Below are positions 26,494 to 34,681 of a DNA stretch of 64,000 nt, piece after piece. The DNA lies in assembly GCF_003260205.1 (NCBI RefSeq), contig NZ_QERF01000001.1, positions 434,001-498,000 of the forward strand. Direction: 5' to 3'. The notes beneath the pieces were generated by a model. That model was not told the origin of the DNA. It saw only the letters and a program-made list of their open reading frames with translations, and ran no database searches. This stretch comes from Winogradskyella tangerina. GTDB taxonomy: Bacteria; Bacteroidota; Bacteroidia; Flavobacteriales; Flavobacteriaceae. The position numbers and the translations under genes were made by a program. The number at the start of each line of letters is the position of its first letter. Position 1 is the stretch's first letter.

Positions 26494-27160
26494 ACACACA
26501 TTTTGTGCTTTGGTATGTTTTATGGGCCTTCAGATGCTTGCGCAATCCGATTTTGAAGGTCTAGGAGAAAGTAGTTTTGCAGTAAACAAAAAAGTATCTA
26601 GTCATTACAAATACAATTTTGCATTACGCTCTCGCTATTTTTTCTATCAAGACGATGCTTTCAATTTTGAAAACCGACAAATTGATCTGGTTCATTTTTC
26701 AACCCTAAATTTAGATTACAACCATTCCGTAAGTTTGGGAATTCAATATCGCTTCAGGGAAGATATCGACGGCGGAAGCAATGAGCTGCGTTTAACTCAG
26801 CAATTTAATTATACGAAGAAAGAAGGCGCGTTGCGCTTTGGTCATCGGGCCAGAATTGAACAACGTATTCTTGATGAACTCACCATATTAAGAGGGCGTT
26901 ATCGATTTGCCATAGATTCTCCTTTGAATGGCGAAAAACTAGATATTGGCGAAGGCTATATTGTGGCATCGATGGAAGCATTATTAAGTCTTAGTGATAC
27001 GATAAAACCCGAACTCGATCATAGAACTACGGCCCAAATAGGTTGGCTAATTTCTGAATCGCTTAAACTTCAAGTTGGACTAGAATATCGTTTTGAGGCC
27101 TTCAATATTAATACCGAAGAAAAACTATTTGTACTCACTTCGGCCATACTCAAAATCTAA
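26480..27160 (+). CDS. DUF2490 outer-membrane protein
   Basis: A 226-residue protein with a signal peptide (about 1-21, ending MLAQ). A series of amphipathic beta-strands follows ([42 protein letters not shown]). This is the DUF2490 pattern of a small outer-membrane beta-barrel. No substrate is known for the family. It overlaps the upstream PepSY-like gene and interlocks its stop codon with the convergent aat over CTAA (27157-27160). Confidence 0.75.
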   Translation: MSYIKHTFCALVCFMGLQMLAQSDFEGLGESSFAVNKKVSSHYKYNFALRSRYFFYQDDAFNFENRQIDLVHFSTLNLDYNHSVSLGIQYRFREDIDGGSNELRLTQQFNYTKKEGALRFGHRARIEQRILDELTILRGRYRFAIDSPLNGEKLDIGEGYIVASMEALLSLSDTIKPELDHRTTAQIGWLISESLKLQVGLEYRFEAFNINTEEKLFVLTSAILKI

Positions 27161-27780
27161 AGGTATTTTAAAAACTCATCTCTAGAAATATGGCGAGCTC
27201 CAAGACTTTCTAGGTGTTTTGTGTAGATCTGACAGTCTACAATTTTGTAATCATGTTTCTGAAAAAATTGAATAAAGCCTACTTTACTGGCGTTGCTAAC
27301 CTTAGCAAACATGCTTTCTCCACAAAACATTTTATTACCTAAATCGACCCCATAAAGTCCGCCTACCAATTTGTTATTCTGCCAAACTTCAACTGATTTT
27401 GCGTAACCTAATTTATGTAGATTTATGTAGGCTTCTTTCATATCGTCAGTGATCCAAGTGCCTAACTGGCCCTCGCGTTTTGTAATGGCACATTGCTCTA
27501 TGACCGCTTCAAAGTCTTTATTGAAAGTTACTTTAAATGGATTCTTTTTTAGGAGCTGCGCCATGCTTTTCGATATTTTTAATTCCTTCGGAAAAAGGAC
27601 AAATCTGGGATCTGGAGACCACCAAAGCAGAGGTTCTTCATCTTCGAACCAAGGGAATATTCCATTGGCATAAGCATGCAATATGCGTTCAGTTGACAAA
27701 TCACCACCAACAGCCAAAAGACCTTCAGAAGAGGCTTCAGAAACATCTGGAAATTCTATTTTATTGGTTAAAAAGTGCAT
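27157..27780 (-). CDS. aat: Leucyl/phenylalanyl-tRNA--protein transferase
   Basis: A 207-residue cytoplasmic enzyme that adds Leu or Phe to the N-terminus of proteins bearing Lys or Arg, marking them for ClpAP (N-end rule). The diagnostic blocks [10 protein letters not shown] (about 20-29), YANGIFPWF (about 36-44), [10 protein letters not shown] (about 52-61) and [19 protein letters not shown] (about 139-157) are intact. It interlocks tail to tail with the DUF2490 gene. Confidence 0.95.
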   Translation of the reverse strand: MHFLTNKIEFPDVSEASSEGLLAVGGDLSTERILHAYANGIFPWFEDEEPLLWWSPDPRFVLFPKELKISKSMAQLLKKNPFKVTFNKDFEAVIEQCAITKREGQLGTWITDDMKEAYINLHKLGYAKSVEVWQNNKLVGGLYGVDLGNKMFCGESMFAKVSNASKVGFIQFFQKHDYKIVDCQIYTKHLESLGARHISRDEFLKYL

Positions 27781-27854
27781 TTTTGAGGGCTTTTGAACGG
27801 ATTTTACTGTTAATTAGGGTGCTTTGTTTTGAAAGTATAAGAATATTTAAGATA

Positions 27855-27978
27855 TTTGATTTGACCTTTATGAAATAAATTTTGTTCATCATTGCTTTTT
27901 TTTAAGTTTGTTTGTAAGGGTCAAAACCTAAAACCACAATACTAAGTCCTGATTAACCATCAGGACTTTTTCTTTTTA
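27855..27978 (+). ncRNA. Possible small transcript ending in an orphan terminator
   Basis: A plus-directed hairpin AAGTCCTGAT/ATCAGGACTT with a T-rich tail (27944-27978) has no plus-strand gene upstream. TTTG at 27855-27858 followed after 17 bases by TAAATTTTG is a loose match to a Bacteroidota promoter, so a transcript of about 90 bases is conceivable. There is no recognisable RNA family. Confidence 0.3.
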
Positions 27979-27982
27979 AAAA

Positions 27983-28020
27983 TAAAAAAAAAGACTTGTT
28001 TTTATATTCACAAGTCTTTT
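27983..28020 (-). terminator. Intrinsic terminator of the DUF3127 gene
   Basis: The stem AAGACTTGT/ACAAGTCTT has an A run on its left that is the U tract for the minus-strand transcript from 28420. Confidence 0.85.
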
Positions 28021-28042
28021 ACAAAATCGTTAATTTTTCTGT

Positions 28043-28420
28043 TTAGAAAGGCAGATCATCATGATCGTCTGCATTGAGGTCACTTACAGGCTCAAATGCC
28101 TCTGCTGGTGGAACTGGTGGCATTTCACCACTTTCTGCTTCTGGCTGTAATGCCTCTATTCTCCACCCTTGAATAGAATTAAAATATTTTGTTTCACCTT
28201 GTGGATTTACCCATTCGCGTCCTCTAAGGTTTATACTAATCTTTACTTGCTGACCTACTTGATAGGAGTTTAGTAAATCGGTTTTATCTTGAATAAATTC
28301 AATCATAAGATGTTGAGGATATTGCTCTTCAGTAGTTACTACAACCTCTCTTTTTCTGAATCCATTACTTCCGAAGGTCTGTGTTTCTCCAATCAACTTT
28401 ATACGTCCTTGTACTTCCAT
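28043..28420 (-). CDS. DUF3127 protein with an SSB-like C-terminal tip
   Basis: A 125-residue protein. Its N-terminal 90 residues match DUF3127 (MEVQGRIKLIGETQTFG, FRKREVVVTTEEQYPQ, VNLRGREW-like strand ISINLRGREW), an all-beta fold compatible with an OB-fold. The tail is acidic and ends DDHDDLPF, very like the conserved DDDxPF tip by which SSB recruits replication and repair partners. A DNA- or RNA-binding role is therefore plausible but unproven. The family is found in Bacteroidota. Confidence 0.82.
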   Translation of the reverse strand: MEVQGRIKLIGETQTFGSNGFRKREVVVTTEEQYPQHLMIEFIQDKTDLLNSYQVGQQVKISINLRGREWVNPQGETKYFNSIQGWRIEALQPEAESGEMPPVPPAEAFEPVSDLNADDHDDLPF

Positions 28421-28463
28421 TTTTGCTTAATCTATTGTTTAATTTTTATATTGTTATTTAGGT

Positions 28464-29333
28464 TTACGAAAGTAATAACTTCCATGCACTTTCTACATCT
28501 CCGTAACTCAAATAATTTTGAGCCAATTTATGTTTTTTTCTATGTGAAGCTGTTTTAATTTCAGGATAACGCTCACTTATATCATTTACAAATTGATCAA
28601 CCTCTTCTTGAGTAGGCAAGGCGTCAACATTTGCTAGCATTCCGAGGTTATTTCCTGTTAAAATCATACTGTTCTTAACATGCTCTGGTAATGCATCAAC
28701 TCCAATACCCATGGTTCTAAGTGGTTTTGGAATTTCAAAAAATCCAGCTTTAGCTCTGCTATAATAACTACCACCAGCTCTTGCTACGAGGTCTAAAGCT
28801 TCCTGATTAATAGTACCATCTTCATTAAGAACCTCATCGGCAATATGGAGTTTAACCACTTCACAGATCACCAAATTACCTGCACCGCCTTCAGTACCTA
28901 ATTTGATGATGTCATTGACTTTGCATTCAAACTGAACTGGTGATTCGGCCACTCTAAAAGGTTTTACTTCTTCAGAAGGCAACATGGTTAATCCGGCTTT
29001 TTCAAACTCATTAACATCCTCAGGATATTCGGTACTACTTAAGGACATTTGATGAACGATGTCGTGATTCACTACATTGATCACCACCTCTTTTACCGCT
29101 TCAACATTATGAAGTGTATGCTTGGTAGTATTATCTCTAACCCGACGGGCCGGAGAAAATATCATTATAGGCGGATTAGCACTAAACACGTTAAAGAAGC
29201 TAAATGGTGATAGATTTGGCCTTCCTGCTTCGTCTATTGTACTGGCAAAAGCAATTGGTCGTGGTGCAACAGCACTCAATAAGTAGCCATGCAATTTACC
29301 TGTAGAAAGATCTTTTGGATGTAATGAAACCAT
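28464..29333 (-). CDS. Flavin reductase family protein (FMN split barrel)
   Basis: A 289-residue protein with the flavin-reductase-like split-barrel domain at about 15-200: SAVAPRPIAFASTID, then NLSPFSFFNVFSANPP, the usual FMN-phosphate region. A short helical C-terminal extension follows (about 235-289). Such proteins bind FMN and reduce flavins or act on small substrates; the partner monooxygenase is not adjacent. A perfect minus-strand -7 box TATCTTTG (29353-29360) lies 19 bases before its ATG. Confidence 0.85.
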   Translation of the reverse strand: MVSLHPKDLSTGKLHGYLLSAVAPRPIAFASTIDEAGRPNLSPFSFFNVFSANPPIMIFSPARRVRDNTTKHTLHNVEAVKEVVINVVNHDIVHQMSLSSTEYPEDVNEFEKAGLTMLPSEEVKPFRVAESPVQFECKVNDIIKLGTEGGAGNLVICEVVKLHIADEVLNEDGTINQEALDLVARAGGSYYSRAKAGFFEIPKPLRTMGIGVDALPEHVKNSMILTGNNLGMLANVDALPTQEEVDQFVNDISERYPEIKTASHRKKHKLAQNYLSYGDVESAWKLLLS

Positions 29334-29456
29334 GTAGTCAACTGATATTCAACAAAGATAATTATATTGGCTTGTCAATGAAAGTTTTTATCGAAGCAGT
29401 TAAAACAATATTATTAACAGTTTTACATTATATTTAAAAAGAAATTGTACTGACTA

Positions 29457-30617
29457 ATGGCATTTAGCTCTAACCAGAATGTAATCCGCTGGGTTATTAT
29501 ATCATTATCATTTTTAATTGTCTCTTTGATCCTTTGGAATACCTATTCATTTTTTCAAAAGTTTAAGGCTGAAGAGCGTGTAAAAATTAAAACCTGGTCG
29601 GTTGCACAGATTGATCTAATAAATAATATTGACAACCTAGAAGCTGAAGTTAATGACGTCACCTCACACGTATTAACTGAAATGTCGACAAGCACACCTA
29701 TGCTTGTTTTAGATGAAAACGGGAACTACAATAATTCCATAAATATTGATGAAGAGAAGTTAAAAGACCCCTCGTACACTAAACGTCTAATTAAAAAGTT
29801 TTCTAATGAAAATAATCCAATTGAGGTTATTGTTAACAACAAAGTCTTCCTAACTATTTATTATGGCAATTCGCCATTGCTCAATAAATTGAAGTATTAT
29901 CCGCTTGCCTTATTACTGATCATATTGCTTTTTGCCGGTGTAGTTTATTTCTTTTATCGAAGCACTAAAAATGCTGAACAGAATAAACTCTGGACAGGTA
30001 TGGCCAAGGAAACGGCACATCAGATCGGGACACCACTTTCGTCGCTTGTTGGTTGGACGGAGATCTTGAAATCCGAAAACATTAAACCAGAATATATTTC
30101 TGAAATTGAAAAAGACATAGATCGGCTTCAAACCATCACCGATCGCTTTAGTAAGATTGGTTCAGCACCAACATTAGAAACCCTTGATATTGTTGAAGTA
30201 ACGAAATCGTCTTACGGTTATTTAAAATCGCGCTCTTCAAAACTCATAGATTTTGAAATTGAAAGTCCGGAATCTGAAATATCAGTAAATCTCAATCCAC
30301 AACTTTACAGTTGGACCATAGAGAATTTGGTAAAAAATGCCATCGATGCTATGAAGGGAAAAGGGCAATTAAAACTACAAATTGCTCAGACCGATAAACA
30401 AGTTTTGATTAACGTTTCAGATACTGGAAAGGGTATCCCGAAACAGCAATTTACACAAATCTTCGAACCAGGATTCACTACTAAAAAACGTGGTTGGGGA
30501 TTGGGCTTATCTTTAGCCAAACGTATTATTGAAGACTATCATAAGGGAAAAATTAAGGTTCTCAACTCTGAAATAGGCAAAGGAACTACTATTCAAATTT
30601 CTCTTAAAACCGTTTAA
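29457..30617 (+). CDS. Sensor histidine kinase
   Basis: A 386-residue inner-membrane kinase. Transmembrane segments at about 11-30 and 148-167 flank a small periplasmic sensor (about 35-145). The phosphoacceptor is H188 in AKETAHQIGTPLSS. The ATPase domain has the N box NLVKNAIDAM (about 283-292), G1 DTGKGI (about 321-326) and G2 GWGLGLSLAK (about 346-355). No response regulator is adjacent. It interlocks its stop codon with the convergent HIT gene over TTAA. Confidence 0.93.
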   Translation: MAFSSNQNVIRWVIISLSFLIVSLILWNTYSFFQKFKAEERVKIKTWSVAQIDLINNIDNLEAEVNDVTSHVLTEMSTSTPMLVLDENGNYNNSINIDEEKLKDPSYTKRLIKKFSNENNPIEVIVNNKVFLTIYYGNSPLLNKLKYYPLALLLIILLFAGVVYFFYRSTKNAEQNKLWTGMAKETAHQIGTPLSSLVGWTEILKSENIKPEYISEIEKDIDRLQTITDRFSKIGSAPTLETLDIVEVTKSSYGYLKSRSSKLIDFEIESPESEISVNLNPQLYSWTIENLVKNAIDAMKGKGQLKLQIAQTDKQVLINVSDTGKGIPKQQFTQIFEPGFTTKKRGWGLGLSLAKRIIEDYHKGKIKVLNSEIGKGTTIQISLKTV

Positions 30618-31012
30618 GACGATTTAAAGTTGGATGCGATTTTGGCGGCAAGTGCTTCAAATTCTTCAGGTTGAAGTTTTACTTTCGATGTAAACCGGGC
30701 ATTTTCCATAGTATGCAATGGAATAAGATGAACATGCACATGTGGTACTTCGAGCCCTATCACTGACATCCCAATGCGCTCACAAGGCACCGACTTTTCA
30801 ATGGCATGGGCAACGTCTCTGGAAAATTTCATTAAACCCATATAAGTGTCTTCATCGAGATCAAAAATTTTATTAACCTCCTTTTTAGGAATACAAAGGG
30901 TATGGCCTTTCGAATTGGGATTAATATCTAGAAAAGCAAAATAGGCATCGGTTTCGGCTACCTTGTAGGAAGGGATTTCACCCTTAATGATTTTTGTAAA
31001 TAACGTTGACAT
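30614..31012 (-). CDS. HIT family nucleotide-binding protein
   Basis: A 132-residue cytoplasmic protein with the histidine-triad motif HVHVHLIPLH near residues 98-107, where the middle histidine is the nucleophile. Members hydrolyse adenosine phosphoramidates and related nucleotides. The N-terminal DAYFAFLDINPNSKGH block is typical of the Hint branch. It is 85 bases downstream of greA on the same strand and probably shares its transcript. Confidence 0.92.
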   Translation of the reverse strand: MSTLFTKIIKGEIPSYKVAETDAYFAFLDINPNSKGHTLCIPKKEVNKIFDLDEDTYMGLMKFSRDVAHAIEKSVPCERIGMSVIGLEVPHVHVHLIPLHTMENARFTSKVKLQPEEFEALAAKIASNFKSS

Positions 31013-31097
31013 GCGAGGAGAGTTTGAATATCTTATAAAGATAAAAAGATTCCAAATAGGAATCTTTTTAAATGTAACAATAATATGTTTTCTTAAT

Positions 31098-31571
31098 CTA
31101 TCTTGATATTTCTAAAATATCAAACTTCATAATTCCGTTTGGCACCTGAATTTCTGCCGTGTCACCGACGGATTTACCTAATAAACCTTTTCCAATAGGA
31201 GAATTTACTGAAATCTTTCCTGCTGCGAGATCAGCCTCGCTTTCAGCCACTAAAGTATAGGTCATTTCCATACCGTTAGATTGGTTCTTGATCTTTACAA
31301 TAGACAAGGCTAAAACCTTAGATGTGTCTAGTTGAGATTCATCAATAACTCTTGCATTTGCCAAGGTTTCTTCCATTTTAGAAATCTTCATTTCTAACAT
31401 TCCTTGCGCTTCTTTTGCAGCGTCATATTCAGCATTTTCACTAAGGTCACCCTTATCTCGTGCTTCTGCTATGGCTTGAGAAGCTTTCGGACGCTCTACG
31501 TCTTTAAGATGATTTAATTCTTCTCTTAATTTTTTTAATCCCTCGGCTGTGTAATAAGATACTTTACTCAT
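31098..31571 (-). CDS. greA: Transcription elongation factor GreA
   Basis: A 157-residue factor that enters the secondary channel of RNA polymerase and stimulates cleavage of backtracked RNA. The N-terminal coiled coil (about 1-75) holds the tip motif RDKGDLSENAEYDAAKE with the two acidic residues (D and E) that act at the active site. The C-terminal FKBP-like domain follows (about 80-157). Its upstream leader (31572-31674) holds two intrinsic terminators, suggesting attenuation control. Confidence 0.96.
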   Translation of the reverse strand: MSKVSYYTAEGLKKLREELNHLKDVERPKASQAIAEARDKGDLSENAEYDAAKEAQGMLEMKISKMEETLANARVIDESQLDTSKVLALSIVKIKNQSNGMEMTYTLVAESEADLAAGKISVNSPIGKGLLGKSVGDTAEIQVPNGIMKFDILEISR

Positions 31572-31591
31572 AATTCAATCGTTTAATATCT

Positions 31592-31674
31592 GTAATCTCT
31601 CTGATGATATTTTAAAAAAAGACCCGAAACAAATTTCGGGACTAAAGAAAAAATCTCGCGTTAACGAGATTACG
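31592..31674 (-). promoter_or_regulatory. greA leader with tandem terminator hairpins
   Basis: Read on the minus strand from a predicted start near 31673, the leader holds hairpin 1 (AATCTCG/CGAGATT, 31652-31671) and hairpin 2 (CCCGAAA/TTTCGGG, 31623-31640), each followed by a U run. A downstream segment GAGATTAC (31592-31599) is perfectly complementary to GTAATCTC (31666-31673), the 5' arm of hairpin 1, and could compete with it. This arrangement is that of a transcription attenuator. Confidence 0.6.
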
Positions 31675-31677
31675 AAG

Positions 31678-31685
31678 CAAATATA
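31678..31685 (-). promoter_or_regulatory. -7 promoter box of the greA leader
   Basis: The minus strand reads TATATTTG, a perfect TAnnTTTG, placing the transcription start near 31673, exactly at the foot of hairpin 1. A convincing TTG was not found upstream. Confidence 0.5.
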
Positions 31686-31739
31686 CAAAATATTTACGGT
31701 ATAGCTGAAATAATCGTAAATTGAACCGCAAAAATAAGT

Positions 31740-32174
31740 ATGAAAAAGCTCTTAATATTTCTCGCAATTATCGTAGTCTCTTGCAGTGGTGACGATAACA
31801 ATAACAGCAACTGTAATTTTTTGTTCGATGCTGGTGTTAATCTTCAAGTTAATACCAATTTACCTCAGTTTAATCAGCTTCAATTTCCTGGTAATGGGGT
31901 CTATGTTGCCGGACAAGGTAATAGCGGGATTTGGCTATGGCGCTTAAATTCGGCTTTGCTTTTAGCCTGGGATGCAGCAGATCCTAGTCGCCCTCCGATT
32001 GCGTGTTCTACTTTAACAGATATTGGTGGCGGTATTGTTGAATCGGGTTGTGAAGATGCCAACCAATACAGTTTACTCACTGGGCAGGGTTTTGAGGGTA
32101 ACACAAGCGATTGCACTTTAAAACCATATCGTGTTGATGATCTCGGAAATGGGCAATTTCTAGTTTCAAACTAA
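31740..32174 (+). CDS. Lipoprotein with a degenerate Rieske-like fold
   Basis: A 144-residue lipoprotein (signal ending VVSC, cysteine at 15). The body resembles small Bacteroidota proteins of the Rieske fold: PGNGVYVAGQ, then LAWDAADPSRP, CSTL, SGCEDANQYS and LLTGQGFEG. The normal Cx(H) and Cx2H cluster ligands are not both present: histidines are missing, so a 2Fe-2S centre is unlikely. The assignment is by pattern and moderate. It converges on the thiamine-type TonB receptor, with a shared hairpin between them. Confidence 0.55.
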   Translation: MKKLLIFLAIIVVSCSGDDNNNSNCNFLFDAGVNLQVNTNLPQFNQLQFPGNGVYVAGQGNSGIWLWRLNSALLLAWDAADPSRPPIACSTLTDIGGGIVESGCEDANQYSLLTGQGFEGNTSDCTLKPYRVDDLGNGQFLVSN

Positions 32175-32180
32175 AAAAAA

Positions 32181-32212
32181 CAGGAGCATCTTCTAGACAC
32201 TCCTGGCATTTT
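32181..32212. terminator. Hairpin between convergent genes
   Basis: CAGGAG and CTCCTG (32181-32186 and 32200-32205) form a short stem with an A run on its left and T run on its right, so it may terminate both the lipoprotein gene and the TonB receptor gene. Confidence 0.6.
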
Positions 32213-32229
32213 TTATAATTGTCTTTTTA

Positions 32230-34476
32230 CTAAAAGTTTAGTGTTAATCCTACTAAGAAATTAGTGGTTGCTTGTGGGTAAAAACCTGAGAAAAACCCTG
32301 TTGAAATTCCTGTTGGACTGCTAGGATCGTCAAAATCGAAGGAACCAAAATACCCGTTAGACACATATTTTTCGTTGAAAATATTGTTCACTAATCCAGT
32401 AAAAACAATAGATTCGAAAATAGAATTTGTTTCTAAAGTATAGGTTAGGTTGAAATCGTTTACAAAGAAACTATCTAACCTAGAGTCTGGGTTTTCAGTA
32501 TTACCCATAAATTGTTCTCCAACATATTTACTGAGCAATGCCATTTGTAAATTCTGAACAGGTTGAAAAACAATAGCATTAGCCGCAACAATATCTGGTG
32601 AAAATGAAATATCGGTTTTTCCTAAATTTTGAAGTTCACCATTGATCGATACAATGGTTTCCATGTTCTTATTTGAACTGAAGGTCATATTAGGCTGTAA
32701 GGTGAGCTTCGGCGTTACAGGAATAACTGCCTCTAATTCTATACCTAAACGGTAACTTTCACCACTATTGGTTCTAATTGGGTTTCCTACGTCATCAAGA
32801 CGCCCTGAAAGCACTAATTGCTGATTGTACAACATGTAATAAGCGTTGGCATTAAAGCTGAAATTACCTTTGCGGTGTCTCCAACCTAATTCAAAATCAT
32901 TTAATTGCTCTGGCTCTATGTCGTTGTTGCTTTCAAAATCTGTTCGATTTGGTTCGCGGTTAGCTCTGGCATAAGAAAAGTAAAAACTATTCGCCTTGTT
33001 AAGATCATAAGTGATTCCTGCCTTCGGATTAAAAAAGGTGAAGTCTTTATCAACTTCAAAAGTTACTAGATCTGAAGTATTTCCGAAGGTTTTATAGGTT
33101 ACATTCCGAACTTGAAGATCTCCATATAGGCTGATTCTTTCATTCAATCTATAATTTGCTTTTGAAAAAACCGACAAGTCGTTTTTCAAACTATTACCAT
33201 CATAATAACGATCTCTAATATCGCTCTGACTTGCAAATTCTGCCCAAATAACTTCACCAAAATGATCACCATCGTAATGGCTAAATGAACCACCAAAAAT
33301 CATATCAATGTCATTATTTTTGTAATTGGCGCTAGCATTAATGACATAAAAATCATTATCGAGCCAGCGACGACGAATAAGATCGGTGGTGTTTACAGTT
33401 TCACCATTAACAGTGAGTTCATCAAAACCATAGGTAGAAAAATCGTCATCTTCTCTAAACTGCTCAAAATAACCACGTCCGTAGGTGTAGTTGAGTCCAA
33501 CCGTAGTTGACCAGTTATTATTGTAGCGTTGATTCCAATGCAATTGGTAATGATCCTGACTATAATTATCAACTTCATTATCATAAAATTGAACATTACC
33601 ATCGTCGTCTGTATAGAACCCTGCCGGATTGAAAGTTCGGTCACTTTCAAGGGTTGCTCTATCAATTCCGAACCAAGACTGATAGGTTACCTCATTCCCA
33701 CCAAAAGCAATGGCTTTAATCAAGGTATTCGCATCGATGTAAGAACCTTGTAAGAAATAAGATTTCAAATCTGCCGAAGCTCTATCGATATAGCCATCTG
33801 AAGAAATGTTAGATAATCGCCCGGCGATTTCAATACTACTGCCTTGTTCTGGATTTTGAAATATGCGACCTGTACTAAATTTAACCGTATGCTTTCTCGT
33901 GTTGAAACTTCCAAATGAATTAGAAATTTCGCCATTAGCATCTTGAGAGATCGCATCAGTTAAAATATTGATACTTGCACCGAAGGCACCTGAACCATTT
34001 GTGGATGTTCCTACGCCACGCTGAAGCTGTAAGCTTTCAACAGACGAGGCAAAATCACCTAGATTTACCCAGAATGTTCCTAAAGATTCGGCATCGTTAT
34101 ACGGTATTCCATTTATTGTGATATTGGTAGATTGTGGGCTTACTCCTCTTACTCTTATTCCGGTATAACCTACACCAGCACCAGCATCGGAGGTTGTAAC
34201 CACTGAAGGTAAGTAGTTTAATAAAATGGGAATGTCTTGTCCTAAATTACGCTTGGCAATTTCCTTCTTGGAGACATTTGAGTGTGTAATTGGCGACTTG
34301 GCGTCTACACGAACAGATTTTACAAAGACTTCGTCTAATTTTTCAACTTTTACGGAATCTTTGGGTTTGTCTTGACCATAAATGGAAGACATCCCTAAAA
34401 AAAAGGCAATCAAAAGTATAGACTTGAGATTTCTCGACTGCCCTCGATTTTGAAATTTAAGAATACTAGATTTCAT
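32230..34476 (-). CDS. TonB-dependent receptor under a TPP riboswitch (probable thiamine receptor)
   Basis: A 748-residue outer-membrane receptor. A signal peptide (about 18-34, ending SIYGQ) is followed by a TonB box-like stretch (KLDEVFVKSV, about 45-54). The plug domain contains GYTGIRVRGVSPQSTNITING (in outline, about 105-125), and a 22-strand barrel ends in LVGLTLNF. The specific substrate is not written in the protein, but the riboswitch in its leader senses thiamine pyrophosphate. TPP-controlled TonB receptors in Bacteroidota are established as thiamine-related transporters. The PnuC-type permease and thiamine-binding protein upstream on the same strand agree. Confidence 0.92.
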   Translation of the reverse strand: MKSSILKFQNRGQSRNLKSILLIAFFLGMSSIYGQDKPKDSVKVEKLDEVFVKSVRVDAKSPITHSNVSKKEIAKRNLGQDIPILLNYLPSVVTTSDAGAGVGYTGIRVRGVSPQSTNITINGIPYNDAESLGTFWVNLGDFASSVESLQLQRGVGTSTNGSGAFGASINILTDAISQDANGEISNSFGSFNTRKHTVKFSTGRIFQNPEQGSSIEIAGRLSNISSDGYIDRASADLKSYFLQGSYIDANTLIKAIAFGGNEVTYQSWFGIDRATLESDRTFNPAGFYTDDDGNVQFYDNEVDNYSQDHYQLHWNQRYNNNWSTTVGLNYTYGRGYFEQFREDDDFSTYGFDELTVNGETVNTTDLIRRRWLDNDFYVINASANYKNNDIDMIFGGSFSHYDGDHFGEVIWAEFASQSDIRDRYYDGNSLKNDLSVFSKANYRLNERISLYGDLQVRNVTYKTFGNTSDLVTFEVDKDFTFFNPKAGITYDLNKANSFYFSYARANREPNRTDFESNNDIEPEQLNDFELGWRHRKGNFSFNANAYYMLYNQQLVLSGRLDDVGNPIRTNSGESYRLGIELEAVIPVTPKLTLQPNMTFSSNKNMETIVSINGELQNLGKTDISFSPDIVAANAIVFQPVQNLQMALLSKYVGEQFMGNTENPDSRLDSFFVNDFNLTYTLETNSIFESIVFTGLVNNIFNEKYVSNGYFGSFDFDDPSSPTGISTGFFSGFYPQATTNFLVGLTLNF

Positions 34477-34477
34477 A

Positions 34478-34493
34478 CGATTAAAACTAATCG
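34478..34493 (-). promoter_or_regulatory. Hairpin next to the receptor start codon
   Basis: CGATTA/TAATCG with loop GTTT on the minus strand ends one base before the ATG at 34476. It could mask translation initiation and be part of the riboswitch expression platform; no clear terminator is seen between 34494 and 34681. Confidence 0.35.
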
Positions 34494-34681
34494 AATAAAA
34501 AGAGGTAATTATTCTTGGTTAATAATTAATTGTTGAGCGTTTACTCGTTTGATTTGGCAGGTGATTTAAACTTTGAATCGATATGAAAAATGGATTAAGT
34601 CGTATCAGATTCAGAAGTAAAACCAACATTGATGACCTAATCGCACGCGCTAAAAAATTGCCTCTAGACGATTTTTACGCT

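Noticed and set aside
27790..28040. tRNA or known RNA family in the aat-DUF3127 gap
   Set aside because: No cloverleaf, T-loop or other conserved motif is visible; only the two terminator hairpins are supported.
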